Part shown: piece after piece, positions 34,266 through 43,628 of the stretch | How the letters are laid out: each line of letters opens with the position of its first letter | How positions within the stretch are numbered: position 1 is the first letter of the stretch | DNA from: JALEFZ01 sp039817415 | GTDB lineage: Bacteria > Bacteroidota > Bacteroidia > J057 | Direction of reading: 5' to 3' | NCBI GenBank assembly: GCA_039817415.1 | Contig: JBCBVV010000014.1 | Coordinates: forward strand, 62,001 to 126,000 | Length of the DNA: 64,000 nt | The notes under the pieces: generated by a model | What the model was told of the DNA's origin: nothing | The model's database searches: none | Seen by the model: the letters and a program-made list of their open reading frames with translations, nothing else | Program-made: the position numbers and the translations under genes

Positions 34266-37200
34266 TTATAGGACCATTAGGGCAATCAGGAAGAGGAATA
34301 ATCCTACAGACAAGCCTCTCACAAGGTTCAAGACTGCGTAAGAATGCTCACCCTCATAAGCAGGTTCTACTGTAGTTCTGTTGATGTCTTCACCCGTGTA
34401 GAGCTTGACAAGCCCTGTTTTGATAGCATTTGAGATCAGTAACAGAGCAGGTAACATAACCAAGATCAAAAGGGTAGCTACAGCCAGCCCAAAGGCAACG
34501 GTAATCGCCATCGGAATCAGGAACTGAGCTTGCAAACTTTTCTCTAGGATCAAGGGACCAAGACCAGCAATGGTCGTTACGGAGGTCAGGAAGATGGGAC
34601 GGAAGCGGGACAAAGAGGCCTGATAGAGAGCTTCTTTCATGTCCATGCCATTCTTGATCAACAAATTGTATTGGCTAATCAATACCAGACCATCATTCAC
34701 CAGGATACCAATCAAGGCCAATACCCCCAAGCCTGACAGAATGATACTGAAGGCAAATCCCAATAAGGTATGCCCTATAAATACCCCAATCAGAGAGAAA
34801 GGTATGATCGCTAAGAGGGCAACGGTCTGAGAAACAGAACGGAAGGTTAGGATAATCATCAACATCATCAGGAATAGAATCACGGGTCCTACCACTACAA
34901 GTGATCCAAAAAACTTGGAATTCTCACGAGCTTGCCCTTCAAATGACACATCTACCTCCTCATAGTTTTCGAGAATATTAGGGATAATGGAATTCTGAAT
35001 CCTTGTCAATACATCCTGAGTGGATACCTTGGCATTGGCTGCATCAGCCTGAACGCGAATTTCTCTTTTCCCATCAAGGTGGTTGATACTAATTAACCCA
35101 CGTGTTGGTTCTAAGGTCGCAATTTCCTTCAATGGATACTGCTGACCATTCCCTGTGCGGATATACATGTTTTCAAGCTGCCCTTGAGACTTTCTGTCTT
35201 CTTCTTTGTAGCGAACCCACACTTTGACTTCGTCCTCTCCGCGCTGAAGGCGCTGAATCTCGGATCCAAAGAATCCTTGTCTCACTTGGCTCACCACCGT
35301 ATTCAAGCTTAGGCCAAGAAGTTTCGCCTTTTCTTTTAGCTGAACATTGATCTCACGCAATCCCTCTGCATCAGAGCTTTCGACATTGATCAATTCTGGT
35401 AATTCAGCTAGGCTATCCTTGAGGACACTTACCACTTCACCCAATTGATCCAGGTTGTCAGAGTATAGGGCCACGTTCACGGGCTTCCCGAATGGGCTAC
35501 CCAGCTGATACGTCAGCAACTCAGCTTCGTTCATCGGCCCGACCTTCTTTTCGATTCTGTTTAGAAGTCCCAAAGAAGAGGCATGATCAGGATATTCCTG
35601 TCTTTGCTCTGAATCCAGCATACGGATTAAAATGTCTCCTGTATAGGAGTTAGGACGCTGATTCTGGTTGATAATGAGGATGACATCTTCACCATCAGGT
35701 CGCTCAGCCTTCAACTCTTCATTGAGTTCCCAGGCAGCATTTTCGATTTGGTCCATGTACACCTTGGTAATGTTTTCTGGTGTACCTGCAGGCATTCTTA
35801 GGTTGACCGTAGCAAAGTCCCCTTCAATTACGGGGAAAAAGGTAATACTCATCAAACCACTGGCAGGTAAGCCAAAGCTGATCATCAGAAAAGCAAATGG
35901 AATGACTACCCCTAAAATGGGATTCTTCATGGTTCCTCTTAGAAGGGGGGCATACAGCTTCTCCTTCATGAAATCCATCAAGCGGTTAAAGGTATTCTGA
36001 ATGCCTTCGAAGAATTTCGCTGGGCCACTCGTTTCAGGCTCTCTGTTTCTCAGAGCTGCCGAGTGCGAAATGTGTCCTGGTAGGATAAAGGCACCTTCAA
36101 CCAATGAAAAAGTCAATGACAAGGCAATGACCACCGCAATATCTGCAAAGAAGTCTCCTGTAATTCCATCTAAGAAGAAGAAAGTAGAGAACGCAATCAC
36201 CGTTGTCATGATCGCTCCAAATACGGCTGGTAGGACTTCCATCGTACCATCTACTGCTGCTTGGAAAGGCGTTTTTCCTCTTTCCCAATGAGAATAAATG
36301 TTTTCCGATATTACTACCCCGTCATCTACCAGGATACCCAATACCAGGATCAAGCCAAAGAGGGAGATTACGTTGATTTGTAGGCCAATCATGGAACCAA
36401 TCAGGAATACACCTGCAAAGGAAACCGGAATAGCTACTGCCACCCAGAAGGCCAAAGATGGACGCAAGAAAAGGGCCAATAAGACTGCTACCAGGGTAAA
36501 TCCAATCACACCGTTCTTGGTCAACAGGCCAATACGCTGATTCAACAGAATGGAACCATCCTGGATCACCGTGGCTTCCATGGCTTCGTTCTCAGCATTG
36601 AAGTCCTCTACATACTTATTGGTTTTGGCTGCAATATCAATCAAACTCTCCTTGTTTGTATTGGAGACATTGATTCGTACAGCTGGTTTTCCATTTACAT
36701 AGGCACGGTTGGGATTATCGGCCCATTTGTCTGTAATGGTAGCCACCTCAACTAGGGTAATTTTCCTTCCATCTGGGCTTTGCGCAACGGGAATATCTTG
36801 TAGCCCTTGAGCAGAATATTCTTTGTTACGAGTACGAATGAGGGTTTCTCCTTCATCCCCCTTGATGGTCCCGCCAGTCAAGTCTATGTTTTGTGAAGCA
36901 ACTGCCAGTCTTACCTGCTCAAAGGTGAGGTTCATGGCTCTTAGCTTGTTCTCTGAAACAGCAATTTCGATTTCCTCATCTGGGAAACCAGAGAGCTCTA
37001 CCTTAGAAATGCCGTCCATTGCCAAGAGATCACTTTCGATTTCACGAGCCGTTTCTTTCAGCTTTTTCAGAGGCACTTTCCCACTTACCGTAAACTGGAA
37101 AGCTACGTTTAATGCCTCCTGCTTATAGATAATGGGTGATTCTATCCCTACAGGAAAGGCACTAATTCCATCAACATTGTTTTTGACATCCCTCAGGACT

Positions 37201-37511
37201 TCATCAATGTTATAGGCACTGTTTACTTCTACGGTAACTCTTCCAGTATTCTCAGAAGAAACGGAGGTTACACGGTCTATCCCAGTTGTCCCTTTTAGGA
37301 CATCCTCTATCTTGTTTACAACCCCTTCTTCCACCTCTTCGGGTGAGGCACCAGGATATACTACTTGAATGGAGATAAAGGTCGCATCATTCTCAGGGAA
37401 GAAAGTGGATGTCATAGAGGACAAACCCAGCACCCCTAGGATCAAAATCGCCACCATCAGCACATTTCCCGTGATGGGGTATTTGATAAAATATGCTATT
37501 AAATTTTTCAT
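34266..37511 (-). CDS. RND-family efflux pump (HAE1-type)
   Basis: Inner-membrane proton-driven pump, about 1081 residues from the ATG at 37511 (a TTG seven codons earlier is rejected). It has the 12-helix RND plan: N-terminal IAYFIKYPITGNVLMVAIL, two large periplasmic loops, the helix-4 motif GILVDDGVVISEN with the Asp pair used for proton relay, and the duplicated second half (GILVNDGLVLISQYN). The order MFP, RND, TolC on one strand is a complete tripartite system. Substrates are not predictable; a local MarR regulator suggests a phenolic or drug-like inducer. Confidence 0.95.
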   Translation of the reverse strand: MKNLIAYFIKYPITGNVLMVAILILGVLGLSSMTSTFFPENDATFISIQVVYPGASPEEVEEGVVNKIEDVLKGTTGIDRVTSVSSENTGRVTVEVNSAYNIDEVLRDVKNNVDGISAFPVGIESPIIYKQEALNVAFQFTVSGKVPLKKLKETAREIESDLLAMDGISKVELSGFPDEEIEIAVSENKLRAMNLTFEQVRLAVASQNIDLTGGTIKGDEGETLIRTRNKEYSAQGLQDIPVAQSPDGRKITLVEVATITDKWADNPNRAYVNGKPAVRINVSNTNKESLIDIAAKTNKYVEDFNAENEAMEATVIQDGSILLNQRIGLLTKNGVIGFTLVAVLLALFLRPSLAFWVAVAIPVSFAGVFLIGSMIGLQINVISLFGLILVLGILVDDGVVISENIYSHWERGKTPFQAAVDGTMEVLPAVFGAIMTTVIAFSTFFFLDGITGDFFADIAVVIALSLTFSLVEGAFILPGHISHSAALRNREPETSGPAKFFEGIQNTFNRLMDFMKEKLYAPLLRGTMKNPILGVVIPFAFLMISFGLPASGLMSITFFPVIEGDFATVNLRMPAGTPENITKVYMDQIENAAWELNEELKAERPDGEDVILIINQNQRPNSYTGDILIRMLDSEQRQEYPDHASSLGLLNRIEKKVGPMNEAELLTYQLGSPFGKPVNVALYSDNLDQLGEVVSVLKDSLAELPELINVESSDAEGLREINVQLKEKAKLLGLSLNTVVSQVRQGFFGSEIQRLQRGEDEVKVWVRYKEEDRKSQGQLENMYIRTGNGQQYPLKEIATLEPTRGLISINHLDGKREIRVQADAANAKVSTQDVLTRIQNSIIPNILENYEEVDVSFEGQARENSKFFGSLVVVGPVILFLMMLMIILTFRSVSQTVALLAIIPFSLIGVFIGHTLLGFAFSIILSGLGVLALIGILVNDGLVLISQYNLLIKNGMDMKEALYQASLSRFRPIFLTSVTTIAGLGPLILEKSLQAQFLIPMAITVAFGLAVATLLILVMLPALLLISNAIKTGLVKLYTGEDINRTTVEPAYEGEHSYAVLNLVRGLSVGLFLFLIALMVL

Positions 37512-37573
37512 GTTTTGATTTTCTGTTAACAAGGCTTCATATAGAAGGGAAGCCTGCCTTCATCACGTTTCAA

Positions 37574-38683
37574 TTAATAGCTAGCTACCTTCATTCCTTC
37601 ATAGGCACCTACAATAGCTTCGTCAACGATCACGGTTCCGTTTGGAATTCCTTTCACCAAAACCACATCCGTTGAGTACTTAATGGGTTCGATGGTGTGA
37701 AGGGCTAGAGTAGAATCATTTTTGATCCAAATTTGGTTGTCTCCGATCACATATGACCTTGGGATTTCTGCCACATCTTTGATAGAAGCGCCAGATACCT
37801 GACCTTCTAGGTACATTCCCTCTTTCAGGCCTTTTCCTCTTACATTCACAAATATTTTTACGGTTTGAGTGGCAGGGTCAATGACGTCACTAATCCTTGC
37901 TACAGTACCGGTCCATGATCCTTCGATATCATTGGACTTCATGACTACCTTACTACCAGGCTTCACAAATTCTAAATCCTTCAAGCTTACCGCAGCTTCC
38001 AGTTCATAGAAATACGGATTGTAGAACTCACCCAATAACTGTCCAGCACGTACCAACGTCCCTTCGGTGATCGACGTTTGGGAAACTTTTCCGCTGAATG
38101 GAGCCTTGATGGTGTATTTATCCCTCCTAACTTCCTGGGATTGAATCGAGTAGAATAGGTTGTAGATGTTTCTAGATGAAAGGTAATAACGCTCTTTATC
38201 TGAGGCAGGCTCCGGTAAAGGCTTTAAGCTCTTGTTCACATCCATCTCCTTCATGTAAGCTTCCCATTTTGGAAAACTAGTAGGATAGTCAGTTTTCATA
38301 TCTGGGAGCATCAGGGTAATCTGGTTCATCAGAGAGCTTTTTTGAGCGAGAAGATTCAAATCAAACTCGTCGTGCTCAATCAGGATCATGTCCTCATCCT
38401 TTTTGAAATAATTTCCTTCTCTGAAGGAGCGTGCTCCCCTGATGTAAGTACCTCCTACCTCAGAAAATACCTGAATCTCCTGTTTGGCGTCCAATCGTCC
38501 TGTAATGGAGATTTTAGCCTCTGAGGAGGCATTGTTGACCGTTCTGGTCTTGATCTTCTTGACTTGCTCTACCTTCTCAAGTTTTTCCGGTGCAGGTTTA
38601 GAGTTTTTTAGTGCATTAAAGCCCCCAAAACCAAGTGCCAGAAACAGAATCGCAATGACCGATGTCACGATTATTTGTCTCAT
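37574..38683 (-). CDS. Membrane fusion protein (HlyD/AcrA family)
   Basis: Periplasmic adaptor of the pump, 369 residues, single N-terminal membrane anchor (VTSVIAILFLALGFGGF). Lipoyl-like halves appear as AKISITGRLDAKQEIQVFSEVGG and YTIKAPFSGKVSQTSITEGTLVRAG, with the beta-barrel region YFYELEAAVSLKDLEFVKPGSKV. It begins after the MarR gene; candidate operators lie in the 78-base spacer. Start MRQIIVTS at 38683 is well supported. Confidence 0.92.
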   Translation of the reverse strand: MRQIIVTSVIAILFLALGFGGFNALKNSKPAPEKLEKVEQVKKIKTRTVNNASSEAKISITGRLDAKQEIQVFSEVGGTYIRGARSFREGNYFKKDEDMILIEHDEFDLNLLAQKSSLMNQITLMLPDMKTDYPTSFPKWEAYMKEMDVNKSLKPLPEPASDKERYYLSSRNIYNLFYSIQSQEVRRDKYTIKAPFSGKVSQTSITEGTLVRAGQLLGEFYNPYFYELEAAVSLKDLEFVKPGSKVVMKSNDIEGSWTGTVARISDVIDPATQTVKIFVNVRGKGLKEGMYLEGQVSGASIKDVAEIPRSYVIGDNQIWIKNDSTLALHTIEPIKYSTDVVLVKGIPNGTVIVDEAIVGAYEGMKVASY

Positions 38684-38703
38684 TGGTGATATTTGTTTTA
38701 AAT

Positions 38704-38748
38704 CAGTTAATGCTAAAGTTACATCTGAAACAGTTACTTTTGTAACTG
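38704..38748. promoter_or_regulatory. Candidate MarR operator before the efflux genes
   Basis: The perfect palindrome CAGTTACTTTTGTAACTG (38731-38748) and two extra AGTTA half-sites (38705-38709 and 38717-38722) lie in the 78-base gap between the MarR and MFP genes. Together with the match at 39214-39231 this points to a MarR-type binding site. Confidence 0.65.
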
Positions 38749-38761
38749 CATATTCAAAAAA

Positions 38762-39238
38762 TTATATATAAGATTTCAAATTAGAGAACATATGGCGGAG
38801 GACGTTTTTGCAAGCCTCCACTTCTTCAGGAGGTATTCCTGCAGTTGCTTCTGCTATCACTTCCTTCACTTCTGGAGCCAACAGCTCCTGCATATTTTTT
38901 CCGCTATTGGTCAAATAAATGCGCTTGTGCCTTCTGTCCTCTCTATCCGCCACACGAACCACGTAGTTGTTTTTTTCCAGCCAATCAATGGCTCTGGTAA
39001 CACTGGTCTTGTTTTTTCCGGCGGTTTCTCCAAGGTTTTGTTGGGTCTGTCCATCCTCTTTCCATAGATGTACTAATACAATCCAATGGTCCATTCCAAA
39101 TTCATAACCTTTCCTGTTAAACTTGTCCATCAGGGCGCGGGCCATCGCCCTACCGGCCTGACCTATTAATGCCCCTAAACTTGTTTCAAGATGATTTTTC
39201 AAAACGTTCAAAATAGTTACAATTGCAACTAACGACAT
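38762..39238 (-). CDS. MarR-family transcriptional regulator
   Basis: 158 residues at most, winged helix. The recognition region shows TQQNLGETAGKNKTSVTRAIDWLEKNNYVVRVADREDRRHKRIYLT, i.e. helix, turn and wing with the conserved D-R-R wing, listed here in pieces of motif (TSVTRAIDWLEKNNYV, DREDRRHKRIYLT). The start is uncertain: ATG 39238 would place coding sequence over the palindrome at 39214-39231; TTG codons at 39211 or 39202 give a shorter protein that still holds the first helix. It is the likely repressor of the pump genes and of itself. Confidence 0.9.
   Translation of the reverse strand: MSLVAIVTILNVLKNHLETSLGALIGQAGRAMARALMDKFNRKGYEFGMDHWIVLVHLWKEDGQTQQNLGETAGKNKTSVTRAIDWLEKNNYVVRVADREDRRHKRIYLTNSGKNMQELLAPEVKEVIAEATAGIPPEEVEACKNVLRHMFSNLKSYI
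39214..39231. promoter_or_regulatory. Second candidate MarR operator at the MarR gene start
   Basis: TAGTTACAATTGCAACTA, an 18-base palindrome that matches the one at 38731-38748 (shared form yAGTTACwwTTGyAACTr). It would give autoregulation and argues for a shorter MarR reading frame. Confidence 0.6.
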
Positions 39239-39412
39239 TCAACCGAAAGTGTTCGGCATTTCATCTACTTTTTTGAACGGTTGGTGGATTTAGACAAGAA
39301 TTGCATAGAAAGGGAGGCTACGCCTACCCAATATATGGGCGAACGCAGTCAGTATAGGAAGAAACCTTCCTTGGGGATATCCGGGAAAGAAGGGGAAGTG
39401 ATTTTTATCAAC

Positions 39413-40531
39413 CTAACGATTGTCCTTGCTCAAATAGCGTGTATTTACGCGTAGGGCTGCGAGTTTCTTGCTCATCAATTCAGCCTTACCAGGATTGTCA
39501 AGTCTTCTGTACAGGGTAACCAAATTTTGTACGACATCGGCATTCCGGCTGTCGATGGCGTAGGCGGCCTCAAAGGAGTTTCGTGCATGGGTCAAATATT
39601 CGTTTCCTTTGTTCATTTCTCCCCTGCGAAAGGCATCTGCAGACAAATCGTATTGAAGACCTCCAAGGTTATACCAGGCTTCAAAGTTCTTCTCTGGGCT
39701 CTCTAATACACGCTGATAATGTTGGATGGCTTCCTCATGTCGACCTGTTTTATGCAGCACAACAGCCATCAAATAGATATTTTCTGGTTCGTCTCCATAG
39801 TTTTTCATCAGCCATTTGGCATGACTGCTGGCCATGCTGTAGTCGTTTAAATCTACCAACATTTGGGTGATCCCCTTTCGCAGGAAAACTTCATCGGGAA
39901 AATAGATCAGCCCATCAGCTGCAAAGAGGACTGCTTTCCGGGTATCATTCTCTACAAAACGGGAAATGTGGATCAAACTTCTATACACCTCTTCATTTCG
40001 ATACCCTGAATCCAGAAGATCATTCATCAGTACCTTGGTTCGGTCCCAGTCTTCTAATTCGTAAGTACACAAGGCCTCCATAAAAAACCCATCATTTTCT
40101 CCCGGCTTAGCCAGTTGGAATTTCTGGAACCATTCAATGGCCTTTCTATAATCACCCTGGCCGTAGGCTTCCTTCCCTTTGTCCATGAGGAGTTGATCCC
40201 ATTTGTTTAGCCTTAAACGAGATTTGTAGGAGACAGAGTCCGTCATAGACAAACTAATGGCCTTTTTGTAGCAATGTCTAAGCTCCTCATAAAGTGAATC
40301 ACTAGGTGCCTTTTCGTAGAAATACTCCAATACAACTCCCTTCTCATACCATACATTCCCCAACTTAGCCTTCGGAACAGTTAACTGCGCCTGATTAAGG
40401 TATCTTAAGGCTAAGGGGTAGTTGTTTCGTAACATGGCGCTTCTATACCTTCCCATAGGCGTCAATTGCGCCAAAACAAGAATTGGAAGCAACAAAAAAA
40501 AGGTAATTGCGGTAGTTTTGGGTATGGCCAT
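39413..40531 (-). CDS. Secreted TPR protein
   Basis: About 372 residues from the ATG at 40531 (MAIPKTTAITFFLLLPILVLAQ is the signal peptide). Several TPR motifs are visible, e.g. YGQGDYRKAIEWFQKF, HKTGRHEEAIQHYQRVL and the C-terminal DVVQNLVTLYRRL. Function unknown; a role in envelope complex assembly or protein-protein contact is likely. Stand-alone gene. Confidence 0.8.
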   Translation of the reverse strand: MAIPKTTAITFFLLLPILVLAQLTPMGRYRSAMLRNNYPLALRYLNQAQLTVPKAKLGNVWYEKGVVLEYFYEKAPSDSLYEELRHCYKKAISLSMTDSVSYKSRLRLNKWDQLLMDKGKEAYGQGDYRKAIEWFQKFQLAKPGENDGFFMEALCTYELEDWDRTKVLMNDLLDSGYRNEEVYRSLIHISRFVENDTRKAVLFAADGLIYFPDEVFLRKGITQMLVDLNDYSMASSHAKWLMKNYGDEPENIYLMAVVLHKTGRHEEAIQHYQRVLESPEKNFEAWYNLGGLQYDLSADAFRRGEMNKGNEYLTHARNSFEAAYAIDSRNADVVQNLVTLYRRLDNPGKAELMSKKLAALRVNTRYLSKDNR

Positions 40532-40747
40532 AATCGTTATACAGATGTATCCACTATCGTAAAAATACAAGATTTCCTTGGGGATTCGTCATAAATCTGC
40601 CTGAACGGTTCAGAAAGATAATTGGTTGACAGACTTATGGTTAATCCTCCCCTATCTATGGTTATCTTCCAGTATGATCAATATATCTACTATTGGGTAA
40701 GTGAACAAATTATTCGACTTTCAAAATATTTACTATAGGCGAAGGGC

Positions 40748-41194
40748 TTATTGCCGTATTCTCCTAATCTCCTCATTGTTATAAACTTCACCTGACCACA
40801 AAGGATAAATGAAGCGTTTACGAACCAAATTTTGTGTTGGTTGGGAGAAGGTAGGAATGACAACCACTTTCCCTAAGCCCCGATATGTTTCAGAAACTTC
40901 TAATCTGGCTCCGCGATATAAGACCTCCATACGAAAATCCTGCATGGGCAATTGGAAGGTGGTATCAATAACTGCCTTGAATTTTCCTCTTGGATCGGTC
41001 TTGATTTCATAGATGATTGAGTCCTTATTCAAGAAGAATAGTGTAGACTTTTTTAGGGGGAATAGCTTCCCCGTTTTAGAAGATTCCACCATTACCTGCC
41101 CTTCAAAAGTAAGCAGCTCAGACTTAAATGGAATCTGTGCCAAGAGTTGAACTGTCCCTATCAGGCAAGCCCATACCAATAGAAATTTCTTCAT
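40748..41194 (-). CDS. Secreted protein of unknown function
   Basis: 148 residues with a clear signal peptide (FLLVWACLIGTVQLLAQ). The mature part looks like a carboxypeptidase-regulatory or SusD-like beta domain (LTFEGQVMVESSKTGKLFPL, GKFKAVIDTTFQLP, DFRMEVLYRGARLEV). Basic C-terminus (EVYNNEEIRRIRQ). No specific family recognised. No neighbour close enough to infer a role. Confidence 0.65.
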   Translation of the reverse strand: MKKFLLVWACLIGTVQLLAQIPFKSELLTFEGQVMVESSKTGKLFPLKKSTLFFLNKDSIIYEIKTDPRGKFKAVIDTTFQLPMQDFRMEVLYRGARLEVSETYRGLGKVVVIPTFSQPTQNLVRKRFIYPLWSGEVYNNEEIRRIRQ

Positions 41195-41240
41195 GTATGA
41201 ATAACATAATAAGAGGAAGCCTTATTAAGATAAAAAATAA

Positions 41241-41284
41241 ATCCCGCAATCTTAGTCCCAAATTGAGGGAATAGATAGCGGGAT
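41241..41284 (-). terminator. Terminator of the symporter gene
   Basis: ATCCCGC / GCGGGAT outer stem with an inner TCCC...GGGA pair; the minus strand continues with TTTATTTTTTAT. About 22 bases past the stop. Confidence 0.65.
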
Positions 41285-41305
41285 ATTTTATGTGTTAACC
41301 TTTCC

Positions 41306-42772
41306 TTATCCAGGAATGAGGTCTCTGTCTAATTGGATATTGATCTCTTCCCCTTCTGACTTGGCGATGATAGCGGAAAGTGTCAAGTCACCGATAACAT
41401 TGATGGTGGTTCGGCACATATCCAGGATTCTATCCAACCCAAATATCAAGGCAATTCCCGACTCAGGCACGCCTATGGTAGCCAGTACAAGTGCGAGTGT
41501 AATCATACCAGCTCCGGGTACCCCAGCCGCTCCTACCGATGCAAGGGTTGCAGTTAGGATAATGGTCATTTGCTGAGAGAAATCCAGTGGAATCTCAAAT
41601 ACCTGAGCAATAAAGAGGGCTGCCACCGCCTGGTATAGGGCTGTTCCGTCCATGTTGATGGTAGCACCAAGAGGTAAAATAAAGGTAGATACTTGACGTG
41701 AAACTCCTAGGTTGGTCTGTGCGACATTCAAGCTGATGGGCAGGGCTGCACTACTAGACGAAGTAGAGAAAGCCATGACAATGGATTCCTTGATGGCCTG
41801 AATGAAAAGGATTGGATTCTTTCTCAAGTAAAATACAATGAATCCCCCATGCGTAACCAGCACATGAACCAATAAGCCTAGCAAAACAGCTCCTGCGTAG
41901 GCAAAAAGCAGCCACAACACATCTAAACCAAGGGTTGCGACTACATTGACCATGAGGGCAAACACTCCGTAAGGAGCCGTTTCCATCGCCAGAATCACCA
42001 TTTTGATGACCGCATCATTGAGGCCATCGAAGGCCTTTATGAGGGGGGCCGACTTATCTGGCGATATCATGGTAATGGTAATACCGAGGAAGAGCGAGAA
42101 GAATATAACCCCCAGCATATCTCCATTGGCCAAGGACTTGAATGGATTGGTAGGAACCAGGCTAATGACCAAGTTGATGATCTTATCGAAGCTGTCCTCC
42201 TCTTTCATACGGGCAGCATCCTTCGTATCCGTTTTGGACTTAGCAGAAGCGCCGTATTGGGCCATGAGTTCCTCCGTCTTTTCCTTCGGAAGCCCTTCTC
42301 CAGGCTTGACTAAGTTTGCCGCACCAATACCAATCAAAGAGGCAACAGCTGTGGTAAACATGAAGAAACCAAATGCCTTGAGGCCTATCTTCCCCACCTT
42401 CCGAATATCCCCTAAGCTCGCGGCTCCCAAAATAAGAGAAACAAGAACCAGCGGCACAACGAGCATTTTTACCAGACGAATGAAAATGGTTCCAATCCAG
42501 TCTGTATAACGGGCAAAACCAGCGAGGCCATGGGTCATTTTATATTCGGCTAGAGAAAGGGTACCATCCCCGTTTTTGTCCATGCTAGCAAATTCTGCTT
42601 TGTGGGATTCATCACCAGCATATCCATTGGCTTGGAGCCATTCCTCCATTTGGACCTTACTTTTTCCATTGGCCCAACCCTCCCACTGGTCTTTATCATA
42701 CACCAGATTATAGACAGTACCAACAATAATCCCCAATAGCATTCCTATCAGGATCTTAGTATATAGTTTCAT
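41306..42772 (-). CDS. Dicarboxylate/glutamate:cation symporter (DAACS) with EF-hand insertion
   Basis: 488 residues, a Na+- or H+-coupled dicarboxylate or acidic amino-acid carrier. Family hallmarks are SSSSAALPISL (hairpin HP1) and LPLGATINMDGTALYQ (helix 7 Asn-Met-Asp). Between the first helix (LIGMLLGIIVGTVYNL) and the second (FIRLVKMLVVPLV) lies an insert of about 60 residues containing a canonical calcium-binding EF-hand loop, DKNGDGTLSLAE (residues 65-76; ligands Asp65, Asn67, Asp69, Thr71, Glu76). Such an insert is not part of the normal transporter. No adjacent partner gene. Confidence 0.9.
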   Translation of the reverse strand: MKLYTKILIGMLLGIIVGTVYNLVYDKDQWEGWANGKSKVQMEEWLQANGYAGDESHKAEFASMDKNGDGTLSLAEYKMTHGLAGFARYTDWIGTIFIRLVKMLVVPLVLVSLILGAASLGDIRKVGKIGLKAFGFFMFTTAVASLIGIGAANLVKPGEGLPKEKTEELMAQYGASAKSKTDTKDAARMKEEDSFDKIINLVISLVPTNPFKSLANGDMLGVIFFSLFLGITITMISPDKSAPLIKAFDGLNDAVIKMVILAMETAPYGVFALMVNVVATLGLDVLWLLFAYAGAVLLGLLVHVLVTHGGFIVFYLRKNPILFIQAIKESIVMAFSTSSSSAALPISLNVAQTNLGVSRQVSTFILPLGATINMDGTALYQAVAALFIAQVFEIPLDFSQQMTIILTATLASVGAAGVPGAGMITLALVLATIGVPESGIALIFGLDRILDMCRTTINVIGDLTLSAIIAKSEGEEINIQLDRDLIPG

Positions 42773-42820
42773 AGCGCGTATTAGTTTTTGGCTTATATGT
42801 AGATAGCAAAATATAAAAAA

Positions 42821-42844
42821 AATGGCAGCCCGTAAGCTGCCATT
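42821..42844 (-). terminator. Terminator of the XRE-cupin gene
   Basis: AATGGCAGC / GCTGCCATT, nine-base stem with a six-base loop; the minus strand continues with TTTTTTTATATTTT. About 120 bases beyond the stop. Confidence 0.7.
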
Positions 42845-42966
42845 ACAATATGAACCAAACTACTAACTAATATCTTGAGCGCAGCCTATGAAATCAGGTC
42901 ATTTGCCGCTAATAGGAATTAATGCAAATTTATTTTTTTACCGGGTGTCAAAATTTCCACATTTTA

Positions 42967-43545
42967 TCACTCTACATGTGATATAAGCAAATATACAACC
43001 AAAATAGACGCTACCTCCCCACTTTTGTTGATGGGCTTATGTGGAATTTTTCCATTAAAAAAGAGAGAATCCTCAGATTTGAGGGTTAAGGTCTTCTCAG
43101 CCAGAATATAATCCACTTCCCCCTTTAGCATATACAAATAGGTGTATCCATCTGTGGTGACAAGCTCACGTGTATTCTCAGGCATGAGGTCCAGTATGTT
43201 AATCTCAATGCTCAGGTTCGTAAAACTCTGTTCCAAGACTGTACGGTAAACAAACCCCTTTGCATTTTCCTTTTCGAAGGTACCGTAGTCATCCTTAGAT
43301 TTGTGGACATAGCCATCATATTTGATATATTCTATACCTTCAAAAAAGGTCGGAATCTCAGACCCTAAAGCCTGAATGATTCCAAGTAAGACAGGAAGGG
43401 AAGGAACTGTTCTCCCATTCTCAATTTTAGAGATCAAGCCTTTGGATACGCCTGCCTTATCAGCGATCTCTTGGATCGTACTTCCCGATCCTCTTCGAAT
43501 CGATTTAATCTTTTTTCCTATTTGAAGCAGGACATGATCATTCAT
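42967..43545 (-). CDS. XRE-family regulator with C-terminal cupin domain
   Basis: About 192 residues from the ATG at 43545. Helix-turn-helix at 10-60 (KIKSIRRGSGSTIQEIADKAGVSKG followed by LISKIENGRTVPS), then a cupin_2 barrel (INILDLMPENTRELVTTDGYTYL, SEDSLFFNGKIPHKPINKSG). Such regulators bind small ligands in the cupin and often control polyamine, sugar or amino acid genes. It is 84 bases after the NACHT-LRR stop; whether it regulates that gene is not known. Confidence 0.88.
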   Translation of the reverse strand: MNDHVLLQIGKKIKSIRRGSGSTIQEIADKAGVSKGLISKIENGRTVPSLPVLLGIIQALGSEIPTFFEGIEYIKYDGYVHKSKDDYGTFEKENAKGFVYRTVLEQSFTNLSIEINILDLMPENTRELVTTDGYTYLYMLKGEVDYILAEKTLTLKSEDSLFFNGKIPHKPINKSGEVASILVVYLLISHVE

Positions 43546-43628
43546 GCTGTTGAATTTACCACACTGTCCCAAACAAGATAATGAAAATGGAATAGAAGGC
43601 CATTTCTTTGATAGGGCAGAAACAGGAA

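Noticed and set aside
35668..36540. Several plus-strand frames opposite the RND pump
   Set aside because: All lie within the RND gene in antisense; the RND reading is far better supported.
42003..42509. A 168-codon plus-strand frame opposite the symporter
   Set aside because: It lies wholly inside a well-supported minus-strand gene and its product is Met/Arg/Ser-rich with no domain; a shadow frame.
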